Below, in pieces: positions 8,789 to 18,447 of a stretch of DNA of 44,726 nt (positions within the stretch are counted from its first letter, which is position 1; every line of letters starts with the position of its first letter). The stretch is from Borborobacter arsenicus (GTDB lineage: Bacteria > Pseudomonadota > Alphaproteobacteria > Rhizobiales > Rhizobiaceae). The DNA lies in the NCBI RefSeq assembly GCF_003934165.1, contig NZ_RKST01000033.1, positions 1-44,726 of the forward strand, read 5' to 3'. The notes under the pieces are model-generated. The model worked only from the letters and a program-made list of their open reading frames with translations. It had not been told where the DNA came from and made no database searches. Both the position numbers and the translations under genes were made by a program.

Positions 8789-9089
8789 CGGCTCTTCAGG
8801 TCGTTATTCCACTCTATCTGCTTACTGGGGCATGACCTTTTTCCGAAAACCGGTTTCCACTTTTCGGGGCCATGCCCTAACCGATCCTTAACCATAACGG
8901 TTCATGAAGAAATTGATGAAAGTCCGGCGGATTTCCTGCGCCTTCCTTTCACCAAATTTGGCCGCGACAAGGCCGGCAATGCGCGTTTTCGGGGCAATTT
9001 GCGGACGCCAGGCGGACGAAGCCATGTGAAACGAAGCGCAAGGGGCCGGCAGCGCGCCGCGCCCGGGGTTGTTAAGGACTGTCTTGACC
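8789..9089. other. Gap between ybgC and tolQ (301 bases): repeat plus tolQ upstream region
   Basis: No protein gene is supported here. The left part carries a rhizobial palindrome (8828-8877). Just after it is a near-match to the CtrA box, CTAA-N7-TTAAC at 8877-8892 (one mismatch). The remainder is the untranslated region of tolQ. The ORFs that cross it are shadows. Confidence 0.6.
8828..8877. repeat. Rhizobial palindromic intergenic element
   Basis: Arms GGGCATG (8828-8834) and CATGCCC (8871-8877) enclose a second pair CCGAAAA (8843-8849) and TTTTCGG (8861-8867) around ACCGGTTTCCAC. The same CCGAAAACCGG...CACTTTTCGG core recurs in the composite element at 42005-42053 and, inverted, at 38261-38309. 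It lies between ybgC and tolQ. Confidence 0.85.
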
Positions 9090-9800
9090 ATGGAAAATAT
9101 CGCACTCGCCGAACCGAGCGCACAATTGTCGATATGGGCGCTGTTCTGGCAGGCCGGCTGGGTCGTCAAGCTGGTGATGCTGGGCCTGCTTGCCGCCTCC
9201 ATCTGGACCTGGGCGATCGTCGTCGACAAGCTGATCGCCTATGCTCGCATGCGTTCCTCGCTCAACCGTTTCGAACAGGTGTTCTGGTCGGGCCAGTCGC
9301 TGGAGGAACTCTACCGTACCCTTTCGGACCGCAAGACCACCGGCATGGGCGCGATTTTCGTGGCCGCAATGCGCGAGTGGAAGAAGAGCTTCGAAAAGGG
9401 TGCAAAGTCCCCGATCGCGCTGCAGTCGCGCATCGACAAGGCGATGGACCTGGCGCTGACGCGCGAAATGGAGCGGCTGGAGGGCCGGCTAGGCTTCCTC
9501 GCCACGATCGGCTCGGCCGCACCCTTCATCGGCCTGTTCGGCACGGTGGTGGGCATCATGACCTCGTTCCAGGCGATCGCCGGATCGAAGTCGACCAATC
9601 TCGCCGTGGTGGCGCCGGGCATTGCCGAGGCGCTGCTGGCAACGGCCATCGGCCTTTTGGCCGCCATCCCGGCCGTCATCGCCTACAACAAGCTGTCATC
9701 GGATGCGAGCAAGATAGCCGTCCGTATGGAAGGCTTCTCCGACGAGTTTTCCGCCATACTCTCGCGCCAAATCGATGAAAAAGTCGCGCAGAAGGGCTGA
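9090..9800 (+). CDS. tolQ: TolQ, inner-membrane proton-channel subunit of Tol-Pal
   Basis: The 236-residue protein belongs to the MotA/TolQ/ExbB family. One membrane segment lies near residues 20-45 (WVVKLVMLGLLAASIWTWAIVV). Two more follow: IGSAAPFIGLFGTVVGIMTSF and ALLATAIGLLAAIPAVIAYNK, the pore-lining helices with the conserved GLFGTV and AIGLLAAIPAV blocks. With TolR it uses the proton gradient to energise TolA during outer-membrane constriction at division. ATG 9090 is preferred; AAGGA lies 11 bases upstream, and TTG codons at 9084 and 9069 are in frame. TolR follows after 6 bases. Confidence 0.95.
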   Translation: MENIALAEPSAQLSIWALFWQAGWVVKLVMLGLLAASIWTWAIVVDKLIAYARMRSSLNRFEQVFWSGQSLEELYRTLSDRKTTGMGAIFVAAMREWKKSFEKGAKSPIALQSRIDKAMDLALTREMERLEGRLGFLATIGSAAPFIGLFGTVVGIMTSFQAIAGSKSTNLAVVAPGIAEALLATAIGLLAAIPAVIAYNKLSSDASKIAVRMEGFSDEFSAILSRQIDEKVAQKG

Positions 9801-9806
9801 GCAATC

Positions 9807-10265
9807 ATGGGAATGTCTGTAGGCGGCAATGGCGGACGCGGCGGGCGTGGCCACAGGCGGCGCGGCCGCCATCACGGCGTGATCTCCGAGATCAATGTCA
9901 CGCCCTTCGTCGACGTCATGCTGGTTTTGCTCATCATCTTCATGGTCGCCGCGCCGCTGCTGACGGTCGGCGTGCCTATCGACCTGCCCGAAACGCAGGC
10001 CAAGGCGATGAATTCGGAAACCCAGCCGATCACCATCTCCGTCAACCAGGGTGGCCAGATCTATCTGCAGGAAACCGAGATCCCGCTTGAGGAAATCGTG
10101 CCCAAGCTCGCGGCGATCGCCCAGACCGGCTATGAGGAACGCATCTATGTGCGCGGCGACAAGACCGCCGACTATGGTACGGTGATGAAGGTCATGGCGC
10201 GCATTTCGGCTGCCGGCTATCGCAATCTCGGCCTGGTGACGCTCCAGGAACAGGATGCGCTGTAG
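9807..10265 (+). CDS. tolR: TolR, inner-membrane Tol-Pal subunit
   Basis: The 152-residue ExbD/TolR-family protein has a Gly/Arg/His-rich cytoplasmic tail (residues 1-23). The membrane helix follows with the essential aspartate in the motif INVTPFVDVMLVLLIIFMV. The periplasmic domain shows the usual ISVNQGGQIYL and IYVRGDKTADYGTVM blocks. The basic Gly-rich N-terminus is longer than in E. coli and is common in rhizobial orthologues. It is translationally packed between tolQ and tolA, with 3 bases between its stop and the tolA ATG. Confidence 0.95.
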   Translation: MGMSVGGNGGRGGRGHRRRGRHHGVISEINVTPFVDVMLVLLIIFMVAAPLLTVGVPIDLPETQAKAMNSETQPITISVNQGGQIYLQETEIPLEEIVPKLAAIAQTGYEERIYVRGDKTADYGTVMKVMARISAAGYRNLGLVTLQEQDAL

Positions 10266-10268
10266 GCA

Positions 10269-11330
10269 ATGAAGGCGGGCCTCACCACATCGGTCGTGAT
10301 GCATGCGGCACTGCTGGGCTTCGGCCTGCTGACGCTTTCGGCGCCGAGCGCGCTGGAAGTGGCGGATGTGGAATCGTTGCCGGTCGACATCATTCCGATC
10401 GAGGACCTGACCCAGATCCAGCAGGGCGACAAGACGGCGGCGGTGAACGAGAAGCCGGCGCCCAAACCGACGCAGCGGCCCGACATCGTCGCCGATGCGC
10501 AGAAGATCGGCGAAAACAGCGTCGATACCGAGGCCAAGCCGACGCCCGAGCCCAAGCCGCGGCCGGTGGAGGCCGCCGATGCGCCGCCGCCTTCGCCCGA
10601 ACCGACGCCGAAGGCCGCCGAACTGCCGAAGCCCGAACCGGTCAAGCAGCCCGAGCCCAAGCCTGAGCCAGTGCCGGCAACCGAGGTGAAGCCGCAGCCC
10701 GAGCCGAAGCAGGAGGTCAAGCCAGACCCGGTGGCAGAGACGATCGCCGCCGAAACGCCCGAAGCCGAATCCGTGCAACTGCCGACTACCGCACCTTCGC
10801 CTGCTGCGCGTCCGCAACCGCCCCAGGCGCAGACCGCCAAGGCGCCGGATCGCAAGGAAGCCGAAAAGCCGGCCAAGGAAGCCTCCGCCAAGCCGAAGTC
10901 GGACGAGAAGTCGTTCAATGCCGACGAGGTGGCGGCATTGCTCAACAAGGAAAAGCCATCCGGCGGCGGTGCCAAGCGCTCGGCCGAGCAGGCTTCGCTG
11001 GGCGGCGACAAGTCGACCGGCGGCTCCAAGCTGTCGCAAAGCGAGATGGACGCCCTGCGCGGCCAAGTGCAGCGTTGCTGGAACATTCCGGCCGGCGCGC
11101 TCGACGGCGAGGCGCTGAAAGTCTCGGTCAAGTTCAAGCTCGATCCGAGCGGCGCGCTGGAGGGCAGCCCCGAGATCATCGCCGGGGGTGGCGGGGACGG
11201 TGCCGCGCGCGCCGCCGCCGAAGCCGCCCGCCGCGCGGTCTCCCGCTGCGCGCCCTATAACCTTCCTGCCGAAAAATATGACGCCTGGGCGGACGTCATC
11301 GTCAATTTCGACCCGAGCGAGATGTTCTGA
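10269..11330 (+). CDS. tolA: TolA, periplasm-spanning protein
   Basis: The 353-residue protein has a single N-terminal membrane anchor (about residues 8-26). A long Pro/Glu/Lys-rich middle (about residues 55-210) has many PEP, PKP and KPEP repeats. The C-terminal TonB/TolA-like domain begins near [20 protein letters not shown]. The Pro-rich linker replaces the Ala/Lys helical linker of enteric TolA, as is usual in Rhizobiales. Two cysteines (QRCW and SRCAPY) sit where the family's C-terminal disulfide is expected. TolA links TolQR to Pal and TolB across the periplasm. Confidence 0.93.
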   Translation: MKAGLTTSVVMHAALLGFGLLTLSAPSALEVADVESLPVDIIPIEDLTQIQQGDKTAAVNEKPAPKPTQRPDIVADAQKIGENSVDTEAKPTPEPKPRPVEAADAPPPSPEPTPKAAELPKPEPVKQPEPKPEPVPATEVKPQPEPKQEVKPDPVAETIAAETPEAESVQLPTTAPSPAARPQPPQAQTAKAPDRKEAEKPAKEASAKPKSDEKSFNADEVAALLNKEKPSGGGAKRSAEQASLGGDKSTGGSKLSQSEMDALRGQVQRCWNIPAGALDGEALKVSVKFKLDPSGALEGSPEIIAGGGGDGAARAAAEAARRAVSRCAPYNLPAEKYDAWADVIVNFDPSEMF

Positions 11331-11370
11331 TCCGCATTTCGCACAATCGCCACCAAAGAGGCCGAGCTTC

Positions 11371-12687
11371 ATGAAAACATTCCTGAAAACGATCATGCTG
11401 GTGAGCGCACTTGCCGCGGGATTGGGCACCATGGCGACCCTGCCGGCGCGCGCGCTGGTCGAGATCGACGTCAACAAGGGCAATGTCGAGCCGCTGCCGA
11501 TCGCCATCACCGACTTCCTGTCGGGCGACGCCATCGGCGCCGAGATTTCCTCCATCGTGGCTGCCGACCTGAAGCGCTCCGGCCTGTTCGCCCCGATTGA
11601 CAAGGGCGCCTTCATCGAAAAGATCTCCAATCCCGATGCCGCGCCGCGCTTCGAGGATTGGAAGGTGATCAATGCGCAGGCGCTGGTGACCGGGCGCGTC
11701 AGCCAGGAGGCCGATGGCCGGCTCAGGGCCGAGTTCCGCCTGTGGGACACTTTTGCCGGCCAGCAGCTGACCGGCGAGCAGTTCTTTTCCTCCAAGGCCA
11801 ATTCGCGCCGCGTCGCCCACATCATCGCCGATGCGATCTATGAACGGTTGACCGGCGAGAAGGGCTATTTCGATACGCGGGTGGTCTTCATCGACGAATC
11901 GGGTGCCAAGAATCAGCGCAGGAAGCGGCTGGCGATCATGGATCAGGACGGCGCCAATGTGCGCTATCTGTCGGACGGGCGCACCATCGCCATGACGCCG
12001 CGATTCTCGCCGACGCGCCAGGAAATCACCTATATGTCGTATGAAAGCGGCGAGCCGAAGGTCTATCTGCTGCAGATCGAGACCGGCCAGCGCGAACTGG
12101 TGGGTAACTTCCCTGGTATGACATTTGCCCCACGCTTTTCACCGGACGGACAGAAGGTGATCATGAGCCTGCTGCGCGAGGACGGCAATTCCAACGTCTT
12201 CGCCATGGATTTGCGTAGCCGCTCGACCACGCGGCTGACCAACTCCAATGCGATCGACACGTCGCCTTCCTATTCGCCGGACGGCACCAAGGTGGTGTTC
12301 ACCTCCGACCGCGGCGGCCAGCCGCAGATCTATGTGATGGGCGCGGACGGGTCAGGCCAGACCCGCATCTCCTTCGGCGGCGGCAGCTATTCGACGCCTG
12401 TCTGGTCGCCGCGCGGCGATCTCATCGCCTTCACCAAGCAATCGGGCGGGCAGTTCCAGATCGGCGTGATGCGCACCGACGGTTCGGGCGAGCGCATCCT
12501 GTCGAGCGGCTTCCAGCAGGAAGGCCCGACCTGGGCACCGAACGGCCGCGTGCTGATGTTCTTCCGCGATGCGCCCGGCGCCGGGGGCCCCAAGCTCCAC
12601 TCGATCGACCTGACCGGCCGCAACGAACAGGCCATCCCGACGGCGAATTTCGCCTCCGACCCGGCCTGGTCGCCGCTACTGGAATAG
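11371..12687 (+). CDS. tolB: TolB, periplasmic beta-propeller of Tol-Pal
   Basis: The 438-residue protein has a signal peptide ending in the Ala-rich [10 protein letters not shown] region. The N-terminal domain has VVFIDESG and an [12 protein letters not shown] block. A C-terminal six-bladed propeller is marked by repeated [36 protein letters not shown] and PTWAPNGR units. It binds Pal and is released by TolA. The start ATG 11371 fits the signal peptide; the frame is open back to 11188 inside tolA, which is rejected. A 215-base gap separates it from pal. Confidence 0.95.
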   Translation: MKTFLKTIMLVSALAAGLGTMATLPARALVEIDVNKGNVEPLPIAITDFLSGDAIGAEISSIVAADLKRSGLFAPIDKGAFIEKISNPDAAPRFEDWKVINAQALVTGRVSQEADGRLRAEFRLWDTFAGQQLTGEQFFSSKANSRRVAHIIADAIYERLTGEKGYFDTRVVFIDESGAKNQRRKRLAIMDQDGANVRYLSDGRTIAMTPRFSPTRQEITYMSYESGEPKVYLLQIETGQRELVGNFPGMTFAPRFSPDGQKVIMSLLREDGNSNVFAMDLRSRSTTRLTNSNAIDTSPSYSPDGTKVVFTSDRGGQPQIYVMGADGSGQTRISFGGGSYSTPVWSPRGDLIAFTKQSGGQFQIGVMRTDGSGERILSSGFQQEGPTWAPNGRVLMFFRDAPGAGGPKLHSIDLTGRNEQAIPTANFASDPAWSPLLE

Positions 12688-12805
12688 AAGACCGGCAGGC
12701 TCGACGGACAAACGCGGCTATTGTGCGAATTGCCGCGTTTCCGCCGTATTTTGCCCTACGGTCGGTAGTTACAGCGTGGGACTCATTTGCTTGCTGCGGA
12801 TGACT

Positions 12806-12821
12806 GTAACCTGATCTTAAC
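12806..12821 (+). promoter_or_regulatory. Near-consensus CtrA box upstream of pal
   Basis: The site reads GTAA-N7-TTAAC, eight of the nine positions of the CtrA consensus TTAA-N7-TTAAC. It ends 81 bases before the pal start, in the otherwise empty tolB-pal gap. The single mismatch and lack of experimental data make this a weak call. Confidence 0.3.
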
Positions 12822-12902
12822 CATGTTCCTTGAGTACCGGTTAACCCCAATGTGGTTACTGGTTGATCAACGAAATCACTCGAATGCGAAGGAGAGGCGG
12901 GA

Positions 12903-13409
12903 ATGCGCCGCATCGCTAAACTAGCAACAAACCCGGTCGCCATTGCCTTGATGATGTCGCTGACGATCGCAGGCTGCGCCTCCAAGAAGACCCCCAACAG
13001 TGCCGCCGATCTCGGCCTTGGCGGTGCCGGTGCCGCGACGCCGGGCTCGGCCCAAGACTTCACCGTCAATATCGGCGACCGTATCTTCTTCGATACCGAC
13101 TCCTCGGCGATCCGTGCCGATGCCCAGGGCATCCTGTCTCGCCAGGCGCAGTGGCTCAACAAATACACCAATTATTCGATCGTGGTCGAAGGTCATGCCG
13201 ACGAGCGTGGCACCCGCGAATACAACCTCGCGCTCGGCGCCCGCCGCGCCGCCGCCGCCCGCGACTATCTGGCGGCCCAGGGCGTTGCGTCCAACCGCAT
13301 GCGCACCATTTCCTACGGCAAGGAAAAGCCGGTCGCCGTCTGCGACGACATTTCCTGCTGGTCGCAGAACCGCCGCGCGGTCACCGCGCTTGCCGGCGCG
13401 GGAAGCTGA
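12903..13409 (+). CDS. pal: Pal, peptidoglycan-associated lipoprotein
   Basis: The 168-residue protein has a lipoprotein signal ending in the lipobox LTIAGC (cysteine near residue 25). It also has an OmpA-like peptidoglycan-binding domain with IFFDTDSSAI, VVEGHADERGTREYNLALGARRA and the closing NRRAVTAL. It anchors the outer membrane to peptidoglycan and is the end partner of TolA/TolB. Its own upstream gap of 215 bases and the strong terminator directly downstream suggest it can be expressed apart from tolB. Confidence 0.96.
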   Translation: MRRIAKLATNPVAIALMMSLTIAGCASKKTPNSAADLGLGGAGAATPGSAQDFTVNIGDRIFFDTDSSAIRADAQGILSRQAQWLNKYTNYSIVVEGHADERGTREYNLALGARRAAAARDYLAAQGVASNRMRTISYGKEKPVAVCDDISCWSQNRRAVTALAGAGS

Positions 13410-13423
13410 TTGCAGCTTGAATA

Positions 13424-13463
13424 ACATCAAAAAGGCGGCCGCGTGCCGCCTTTTTGATGTGTA
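13424..13463 (+). terminator. Strong intrinsic terminator after pal
   Basis: A perfect 16-bp stem (13424-13439 paired with 13445-13460) around a 5-base loop contains AAAAAGGCGGC and GCCGCCTTTTT, so the U-tract is built into the 3' arm. It is 15 bases past the pal stop and would terminate on both strands. It separates pal from cpoB. Confidence 0.92.
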
Positions 13464-13592
13464 GCGCCGGGCGATGCGGCTTCACTTTTCGCCCGCCCGT
13501 TTTGCCGCAAACAAAATTTGGCCGAAGTCTCGCGTCCTGATAAAAGGCGGAGCGCAATCGCGCATATCCCGTTTTCTAATGGCGAGAGGCAT

Positions 13593-14630
13593 ATGTATTT
13601 TCGATCAATCCTGAGTGGCACGCTTGCCGTGCTCCTGCTTTCGGGCGCGGCCATCGCCCGGGACAGCGCTCCTGCGATGAATGAAGTGCAGGCCGCGAGG
13701 CCCGGGCTTGCGGTACCGGTGCCGTCGGTCGGCCTTCCGGGCGTATTCGGCAGCGCCGGCGAGGTGGCCACCATACAGATGGCACAGGCCGGCGACCCGC
13801 GCGTGACCGCGCTGGAGGAACAGATCCGTTCCCTCAATGGCACGATCGAGGAACTGAACTTCCAGATCCTGCAAATGCAGGAACAGATGCGCAAGATGCA
13901 GGAAGACAACGAGTTCCGCTTCCAGGAACTCGAAAAGCGGTCCGACGCCAAGGGCGGCAGGACCAACCGGAGCGTCGCGGAGAATTCCGCGTCGCCTTCG
14001 GGCAGCAAGGCAGCAGCTCCTGCCGACAGCGGCCAGACGGCAAGCACCTCGCAGAGCGGCGGTGTCGAGCAGATCATCCAGCAGGACGGCGCCGCTGCGG
14101 CGCAGCCGGACGGCACCGGCGAGCCGCCACGGACCTTCGGCACCATCACTTTCGATGCCAATGGCAATGTGGTCGGCGGTGCGCCGGGCAATGCAACGGC
14201 CAGCCCCGAGCCTGAAAACACCACGATTGCCGCGCTGCCGACGACGGACGATCCCGACGAACTCTACCGCAATTCCTATCAATTCATCCTGTCAGGGGAC
14301 TATGGCACGGCGGAAGCCGGCTTCCGCGACCATATCGCCCGGTTCCCGAAGGACGCGAAGGCAGCGGACTCGCATTTCTGGCTTGGCGAAGCGCTGCTCG
14401 GCCAGCAGAAATACCGCGATGCGGCGGAAGTCTTCCTCGCCGCCAACAAGGACTATCCGAAATCCAAGAAGGCCCCTGAAATGCTGCTGAAGCTCGGCGT
14501 TTCGCTGGTCGGCCTCAACCAACGCGATGTTGCCTGCGCCACCTTCAACGAGGTCGGCAAGCGTTATCCGAATGTGTCGGGAGCGCTGAAGGAGCGCGTC
14601 AAGCAGGAAAAGGCGCTGGCCGCGTGCTGA
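13593..14630 (+). CDS. cpoB: CpoB (YbgF), Tol-Pal system coordinator
   Basis: The 345-residue exported protein has a signal peptide at residues 1-22 (GTLAVLLLSGAAIA-RD). A coiled coil follows at about residues 65-115 (EEQIRSLNGTIEELNFQILQ and on), then an Ala/Ser/Pro-rich linker and C-terminal TPR repeats (about residues 230-345; DELYRNSYQFILSGDYGTAE, DSHFWLGEALL). CpoB connects outer-membrane constriction by Tol-Pal with septal peptidoglycan synthesis. The start ATG 13593 follows GAGAGG. A terminator lies between it and pal, so it may have its own promoter. Its stop overlaps the next start (TGATG). Confidence 0.92.
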   Translation: MYFRSILSGTLAVLLLSGAAIARDSAPAMNEVQAARPGLAVPVPSVGLPGVFGSAGEVATIQMAQAGDPRVTALEEQIRSLNGTIEELNFQILQMQEQMRKMQEDNEFRFQELEKRSDAKGGRTNRSVAENSASPSGSKAAAPADSGQTASTSQSGGVEQIIQQDGAAAAQPDGTGEPPRTFGTITFDANGNVVGGAPGNATASPEPENTTIAALPTTDDPDELYRNSYQFILSGDYGTAEAGFRDHIARFPKDAKAADSHFWLGEALLGQQKYRDAAEVFLAANKDYPKSKKAPEMLLKLGVSLVGLNQRDVACATFNEVGKRYPNVSGALKERVKQEKALAAC

Positions 14631-16009
14631 TGCCGGGCGCATCCACTGACCCGCTCCATTCCCTTTCCCGCCTCGATCTTGCCCACCGCAGCACGGTGAT
14701 CGTCGCCGTTTCGGGCGGCAGCGACTCGACGGCGCTTCTTCTCCTCACAAAAGAATTTCTCGACCGCAATGCTCCGGCGACACGCCTTGTCGCGGTAACG
14801 GTCGATCACAGGCTGCGCGAGGGCTCGGCAGCGGAAGCCGCCGCAGTGGCACGACTGGCGGCGCGCCACGGCATCGCCCATCGGACCCTGTGCTGGAACG
14901 AGGCCAAGCCGGCGAGCGGCATTGCGGCCGCCGCGCGCATGGCGCGCTATGAATTGTTGGCGCAGGCGGCGCGGGCGGAAGGAACCGACGTCGTACTGAC
15001 CGGGCATACCGCCGACGACCAGGCCGAGACGGTGCTGATGCGCGCGGCGCGCGGCGACGGCGACCGGCTGGAGCGCGGACTGGCGGGCATGGCGAAGGCT
15101 ACCCTGTTCGACGGCTCGGTATGGGTGGTGCGCCCCCTGCTCGGCTATCGGCGCGAGGCGTTGCGCAATTTCCTGCTGGCGCGGGACGTAACTTGGATCG
15201 AGGACCCGACGAACGCCAACGAGACCTATGAGCGCCCGCGCCTGCGGGCAGCGTTGGGAAGGGCAGGCGGAGACGACCGCCACGCCGATGCATTGAGAAC
15301 CGCGCGCGAGGCCGCATCGCGACGCGAGCGGCTGGGCGGTGAGGCCGCCGAGCTCATCACGGTCCATGCCGATCTTGCCGCGCCCGGCCTGGTCAGGCTG
15401 AGCCGCGAGTTTGTCGGTGGGGGAGGCAGCGATGGCGCGCTCTATGCGTTGCGTATCCTGCTGGCGTCGGTCGGCGGCACGCCGCATCTGCCGGATGAGG
15501 CGCGCTGTGCGCAATTGCTTGATCGCCTGAACCGGGAATGGCCGCTCGCTGCCGCAAAACCGCTTTGCGCCACATTGTCGCGGGTGGCGGTGGAGGCGCG
15601 GCGCGACGGGCTTTTCCTGCGCCGGGAGCTGCGGGACCTGCCGCAGCCGGTGCTTCCGCAGGATGGCATGTTGTGGGACGGCCGGTTCCGGCTGCGTGTA
15701 ACGGGTGAGACCGAGGGCCTGTCGGTTGCACCGCTCGGCCCTGAAGCCGCGGAAATTGCGGAATTATACGGCGCGGATGTAGCAGCAAGCCTCGTTCGCG
15801 CGGGGCTTTCGACCCTGCCTTGCCTGTGGCGTGGGCAGGAGTGCCTTAGCCTGCTGAGGCGCCGAACCGTGCGGCAGGGCATCGCGGCAGTGCCGGTCGC
15901 CGCCCCCTTCGCCCGCTTCCTGCCGTCCTTCGACCTTGCTGCCGCGCGGGCAATCATGCACCTGCTCAGAGCCGCGCTGCCGCCCGATCCGCCGCTCAAG
16001 CGCCATTGA
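14630..16009 (+). CDS. tilS: tRNA(Ile)-lysidine synthase TilS
   Basis: The 459-residue protein modifies C34 of the CAU-anticodon isoleucine tRNA with lysine so that it reads AUA. The N-type ATP pyrophosphatase loop SGGSDSTALLLL lies near residues 28-39. HTADDQAETVLMRAARGDG and RPLLGYRREALRNFLL are further family blocks. The less conserved C-terminal domains complete the usual length. The start is ATG 14630, overlapping the cpoB stop by one base; GTG 14624 is a possible alternative. Translational coupling to cpoB is likely. Confidence 0.93.
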   Translation: MPGASTDPLHSLSRLDLAHRSTVIVAVSGGSDSTALLLLTKEFLDRNAPATRLVAVTVDHRLREGSAAEAAAVARLAARHGIAHRTLCWNEAKPASGIAAAARMARYELLAQAARAEGTDVVLTGHTADDQAETVLMRAARGDGDRLERGLAGMAKATLFDGSVWVVRPLLGYRREALRNFLLARDVTWIEDPTNANETYERPRLRAALGRAGGDDRHADALRTAREAASRRERLGGEAAELITVHADLAAPGLVRLSREFVGGGGSDGALYALRILLASVGGTPHLPDEARCAQLLDRLNREWPLAAAKPLCATLSRVAVEARRDGLFLRRELRDLPQPVLPQDGMLWDGRFRLRVTGETEGLSVAPLGPEAAEIAELYGADVAASLVRAGLSTLPCLWRGQECLSLLRRRTVRQGIAAVPVAAPFARFLPSFDLAAARAIMHLLRAALPPDPPLKRH

Positions 16010-16140
16010 CCCGCCACAATGAGCGTAAAGCTTAACCCAACCATGCTGTTCTGCTTGGCATTGCCCGTGGCCGTGCCTATGTTAGAGGCCAGCTTTCTTA
16101 AACGCCGTGCGCCTCTTTCGGCCACCCAACAGGATCTTCG

Positions 16141-18084
16141 ATGAATCCGAATTATCGCAATCTCGCGCTCTGGGCGATCATAGCCGTACTCCTGATCGCA
16201 TTGTTCAACCTGTTCCAGACGCCGCAGACGCGTGGCGCCACCAGCGACGTGGCCTATTCGGACTTCCTGAAAGACCTCTCCTCGGGCCGCATCAAGACGG
16301 TGACGATCGCCGGCGACCGGATTTCCGGCACCTATAATGACAGTTCCAGCGCCTTCCAGACCTATTCGCCGGGCGACCCGACGCTGGTGCAGCGCCTGGA
16401 GGACAAGGGCGTCACCATCAATGCGCGGCCTGAAAATGACGGCTCCGGCTCGCTGTTTTCCATGCTGATCGGCTGGCTGCCGATGATCCTCATCCTCGGC
16501 GTGTGGATATTCTTCATGCGCCAGATGCAATCTGGCTCCGGCCGCGCCATGGGCTTCGGCAAGTCCAAGGCCAAGCTTCTGACCGAGGCGCATGGCCGCG
16601 TAACCTTCGCCGACGTCGCCGGCGTGGACGAAGCCAAGCAGGACTTGGAGGAGATCGTCGAGTTCCTGCGCGATCCGCAGAAGTTCCAGCGGCTGGGCGG
16701 CAAGATCCCGCGCGGCGTGCTGCTCGTCGGCCCTCCCGGAACCGGCAAGACGCTGCTTGCCCGCTCGGTGGCGGGTGAGGCCAATGTGCCGTTCTTCACC
16801 ATTTCCGGCTCGGACTTCGTCGAGATGTTCGTCGGTGTCGGTGCCAGCCGCGTGCGCGACATGTTCGAGCAAGCCAAGAAGAATGCGCCCTGCATCATCT
16901 TCATCGACGAAATCGATGCCGTCGGCCGCCATCGCGGCGCCGGCCTCGGCGGCGGCAATGACGAGCGCGAGCAGACGCTGAACCAGTTGCTGGTCGAGAT
17001 GGACGGCTTCGAGGCCAATGAATCGATCATCCTGATCGCAGCCACCAACCGCCCAGATGTGCTTGACCCCGCCCTGATGCGTCCGGGCCGCTTCGACCGT
17101 CAGGTCGTGGTGCCGAACCCGGACATCGTCGGCCGCGAGAAGATCCTGAAGGTACATGTACGCAATGTGCCGCTGGCACCCAATGTCGACCTCAAGGTGA
17201 TCGCACGTGGCACGCCGGGCTTTTCGGGCGCCGACCTTGCCAACCTCGTCAATGAAAGCGCGCTGATGGCGGCCCGCCGCAACAAGCGGCTGGTGACCAT
17301 GGCCGAGTTCGAGGACGCCAAGGACAAGATCATGATGGGCGCGGAGCGCCGCTCCTCGGCCATGACCCAGGCCGAAAAGGAGCTGACCGCCTATCACGAG
17401 GCCGGTCATGCGATATTGGCGCTTAACGTGCCGTCGGCCGATCCGCTGCACAAGGCGACCATCATCCCGCGCGGGCGTGCTCTCGGCATGGTGATGCAAC
17501 TGCCGGAAGGCGACCGCTATTCGATGAGCTACAAATACATGATCTCGCGTCTGGCGATCATGATGGGCGGGCGCGTCGCCGAGGAGTTCAAGTTCGGCAA
17601 GGAAAACATCACTTCGGGCGCTTCCTCCGACATCGAGCAGGCTACCAAGCTGGCGCGCGCCATGGTCACGCGCTGGGGCTTTTCCGACAAGCTCGGCCAT
17701 GTCGCCTATGGCGACAACCAGGAAGAGGTGTTCCTCGGCCATTCGGTTGCCCGCCAGCAGAATGTCTCGGAAGAGACGGCGCAGATCATCGACGCGGAAG
17801 TGCGCCGCCTGATCGACGAGGCCTATTCGACCGCCAAATCCGTCCTGACCAAGAAAAAGAAGGAATGGATCGCGCTGGCCGAGGGGCTACTGGAATATGA
17901 GACGCTCTCGGGCGACGAGATCAAGGAACTCATCGCCGGCAAGAAGCCGTCGCGCGACCTTGGCGACGATACCCCGCCCTCGCGCGGCTCGGCAGTGCCG
18001 AAGGCCGGTTCGACCGGTGGCGGCCGCCGCAAGAAGGGCGGCGAAGAGCCAGACGCCGGGCTGGAACCACAGCCGCAGGGCTAG
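16141..18084 (+). CDS. ftsH: FtsH, membrane-bound ATP-dependent zinc metalloprotease
   Basis: The 647-residue protein has two membrane segments (about residues 6-24 and 104-123) flanking a small periplasmic domain. The AAA+ module has Walker A GPPGTGKT near residue 199, Walker [12 protein letters not shown] and the second region of homology ([19 protein letters not shown]). The zinc protease site is HEAGH near residue 418. It degrades membrane proteins and short-lived cytoplasmic regulators. The C-terminal tail is Gly/Pro/Lys-rich. The gap of 131 bases after tilS leaves room for its own promoter. Confidence 0.97.
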   Translation: MNPNYRNLALWAIIAVLLIALFNLFQTPQTRGATSDVAYSDFLKDLSSGRIKTVTIAGDRISGTYNDSSSAFQTYSPGDPTLVQRLEDKGVTINARPENDGSGSLFSMLIGWLPMILILGVWIFFMRQMQSGSGRAMGFGKSKAKLLTEAHGRVTFADVAGVDEAKQDLEEIVEFLRDPQKFQRLGGKIPRGVLLVGPPGTGKTLLARSVAGEANVPFFTISGSDFVEMFVGVGASRVRDMFEQAKKNAPCIIFIDEIDAVGRHRGAGLGGGNDEREQTLNQLLVEMDGFEANESIILIAATNRPDVLDPALMRPGRFDRQVVVPNPDIVGREKILKVHVRNVPLAPNVDLKVIARGTPGFSGADLANLVNESALMAARRNKRLVTMAEFEDAKDKIMMGAERRSSAMTQAEKELTAYHEAGHAILALNVPSADPLHKATIIPRGRALGMVMQLPEGDRYSMSYKYMISRLAIMMGGRVAEEFKFGKENITSGASSDIEQATKLARAMVTRWGFSDKLGHVAYGDNQEEVFLGHSVARQQNVSEETAQIIDAEVRRLIDEAYSTAKSVLTKKKKEWIALAEGLLEYETLSGDEIKELIAGKKPSRDLGDDTPPSRGSAVPKAGSTGGGRRKKGGEEPDAGLEPQPQG

Positions 18085-18447
18085 ATTTTTGCCCTGTAAG
18101 GATTATCGCGTCGGCCCGAGTGGCCGGCGTTCGTTTTGGCATGATCTATGATATAGAAGCCGGCTATCAACAATTGTGGCGCGGGCTGCCGCAATTGTTG
18201 ACCGAAGCCTTGTCCTTCCGGACAGGAGAGGCTGCCTGCCGCCTGCATCTCGGATGATGCGGAGCAGGCTGGCAAGTAGAATCGATACGGGATGTGATCG
18301 ATTGGCGACGTCGCCAAACAAAAGGGCGAAAATTGAAAGCCTTTCTAAGGATTCGTAACAAATAATCATATAATGTGATGCCGGGTGCCCTTCCTCTTAT
18401 GGCAAAAGCGGCATCGGGAGCGCGTTTCGCCGGGGACAGATAAGCAC
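18085..18447. other. Gap between ftsH and glmM (363 bases): structured, no protein gene
   Basis: No supported coding frame. Seen directly are a hairpin-like CAACAATTG/CAATTGTTG inverted repeat (18168-18200), a perfect 12-bp palindrome GGCGACGTCGCC (18304-18315), and an AT-rich stretch with TATAAT at 18369-18374 that may be the -10 element of glmM. No good -35 was found at the right distance. Confidence 0.5.
18168..18200. repeat. Inverted repeat in the ftsH-glmM gap
   Basis: CAACAATTG plus GGC (18168-18180) pairs with GCC plus CAATTGTTG (18188-18200), giving a 12-bp stem with a one-base offset on each side. No U-run follows on either strand, so it is not a classic terminator. It could be an RNA hairpin or a protein-binding dyad. 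Confidence 0.55.

Noticed and set aside
9696-11825. Minus-strand frame of 709 codons opposite tolR, tolA and tolB
   Set aside because: It arises from the Pro-rich repeats of tolA read backwards, giving Gly/Arg/Leu repeats with no known domain.
15442-17742. Long minus-strand open frame (766 codons) opposite tilS and ftsH
   Set aside because: It is a GC-rich antisense shadow: the plus strand encodes intact TilS and FtsH with all motifs, and the minus translation is His/Arg/Gln-rich with no family features.
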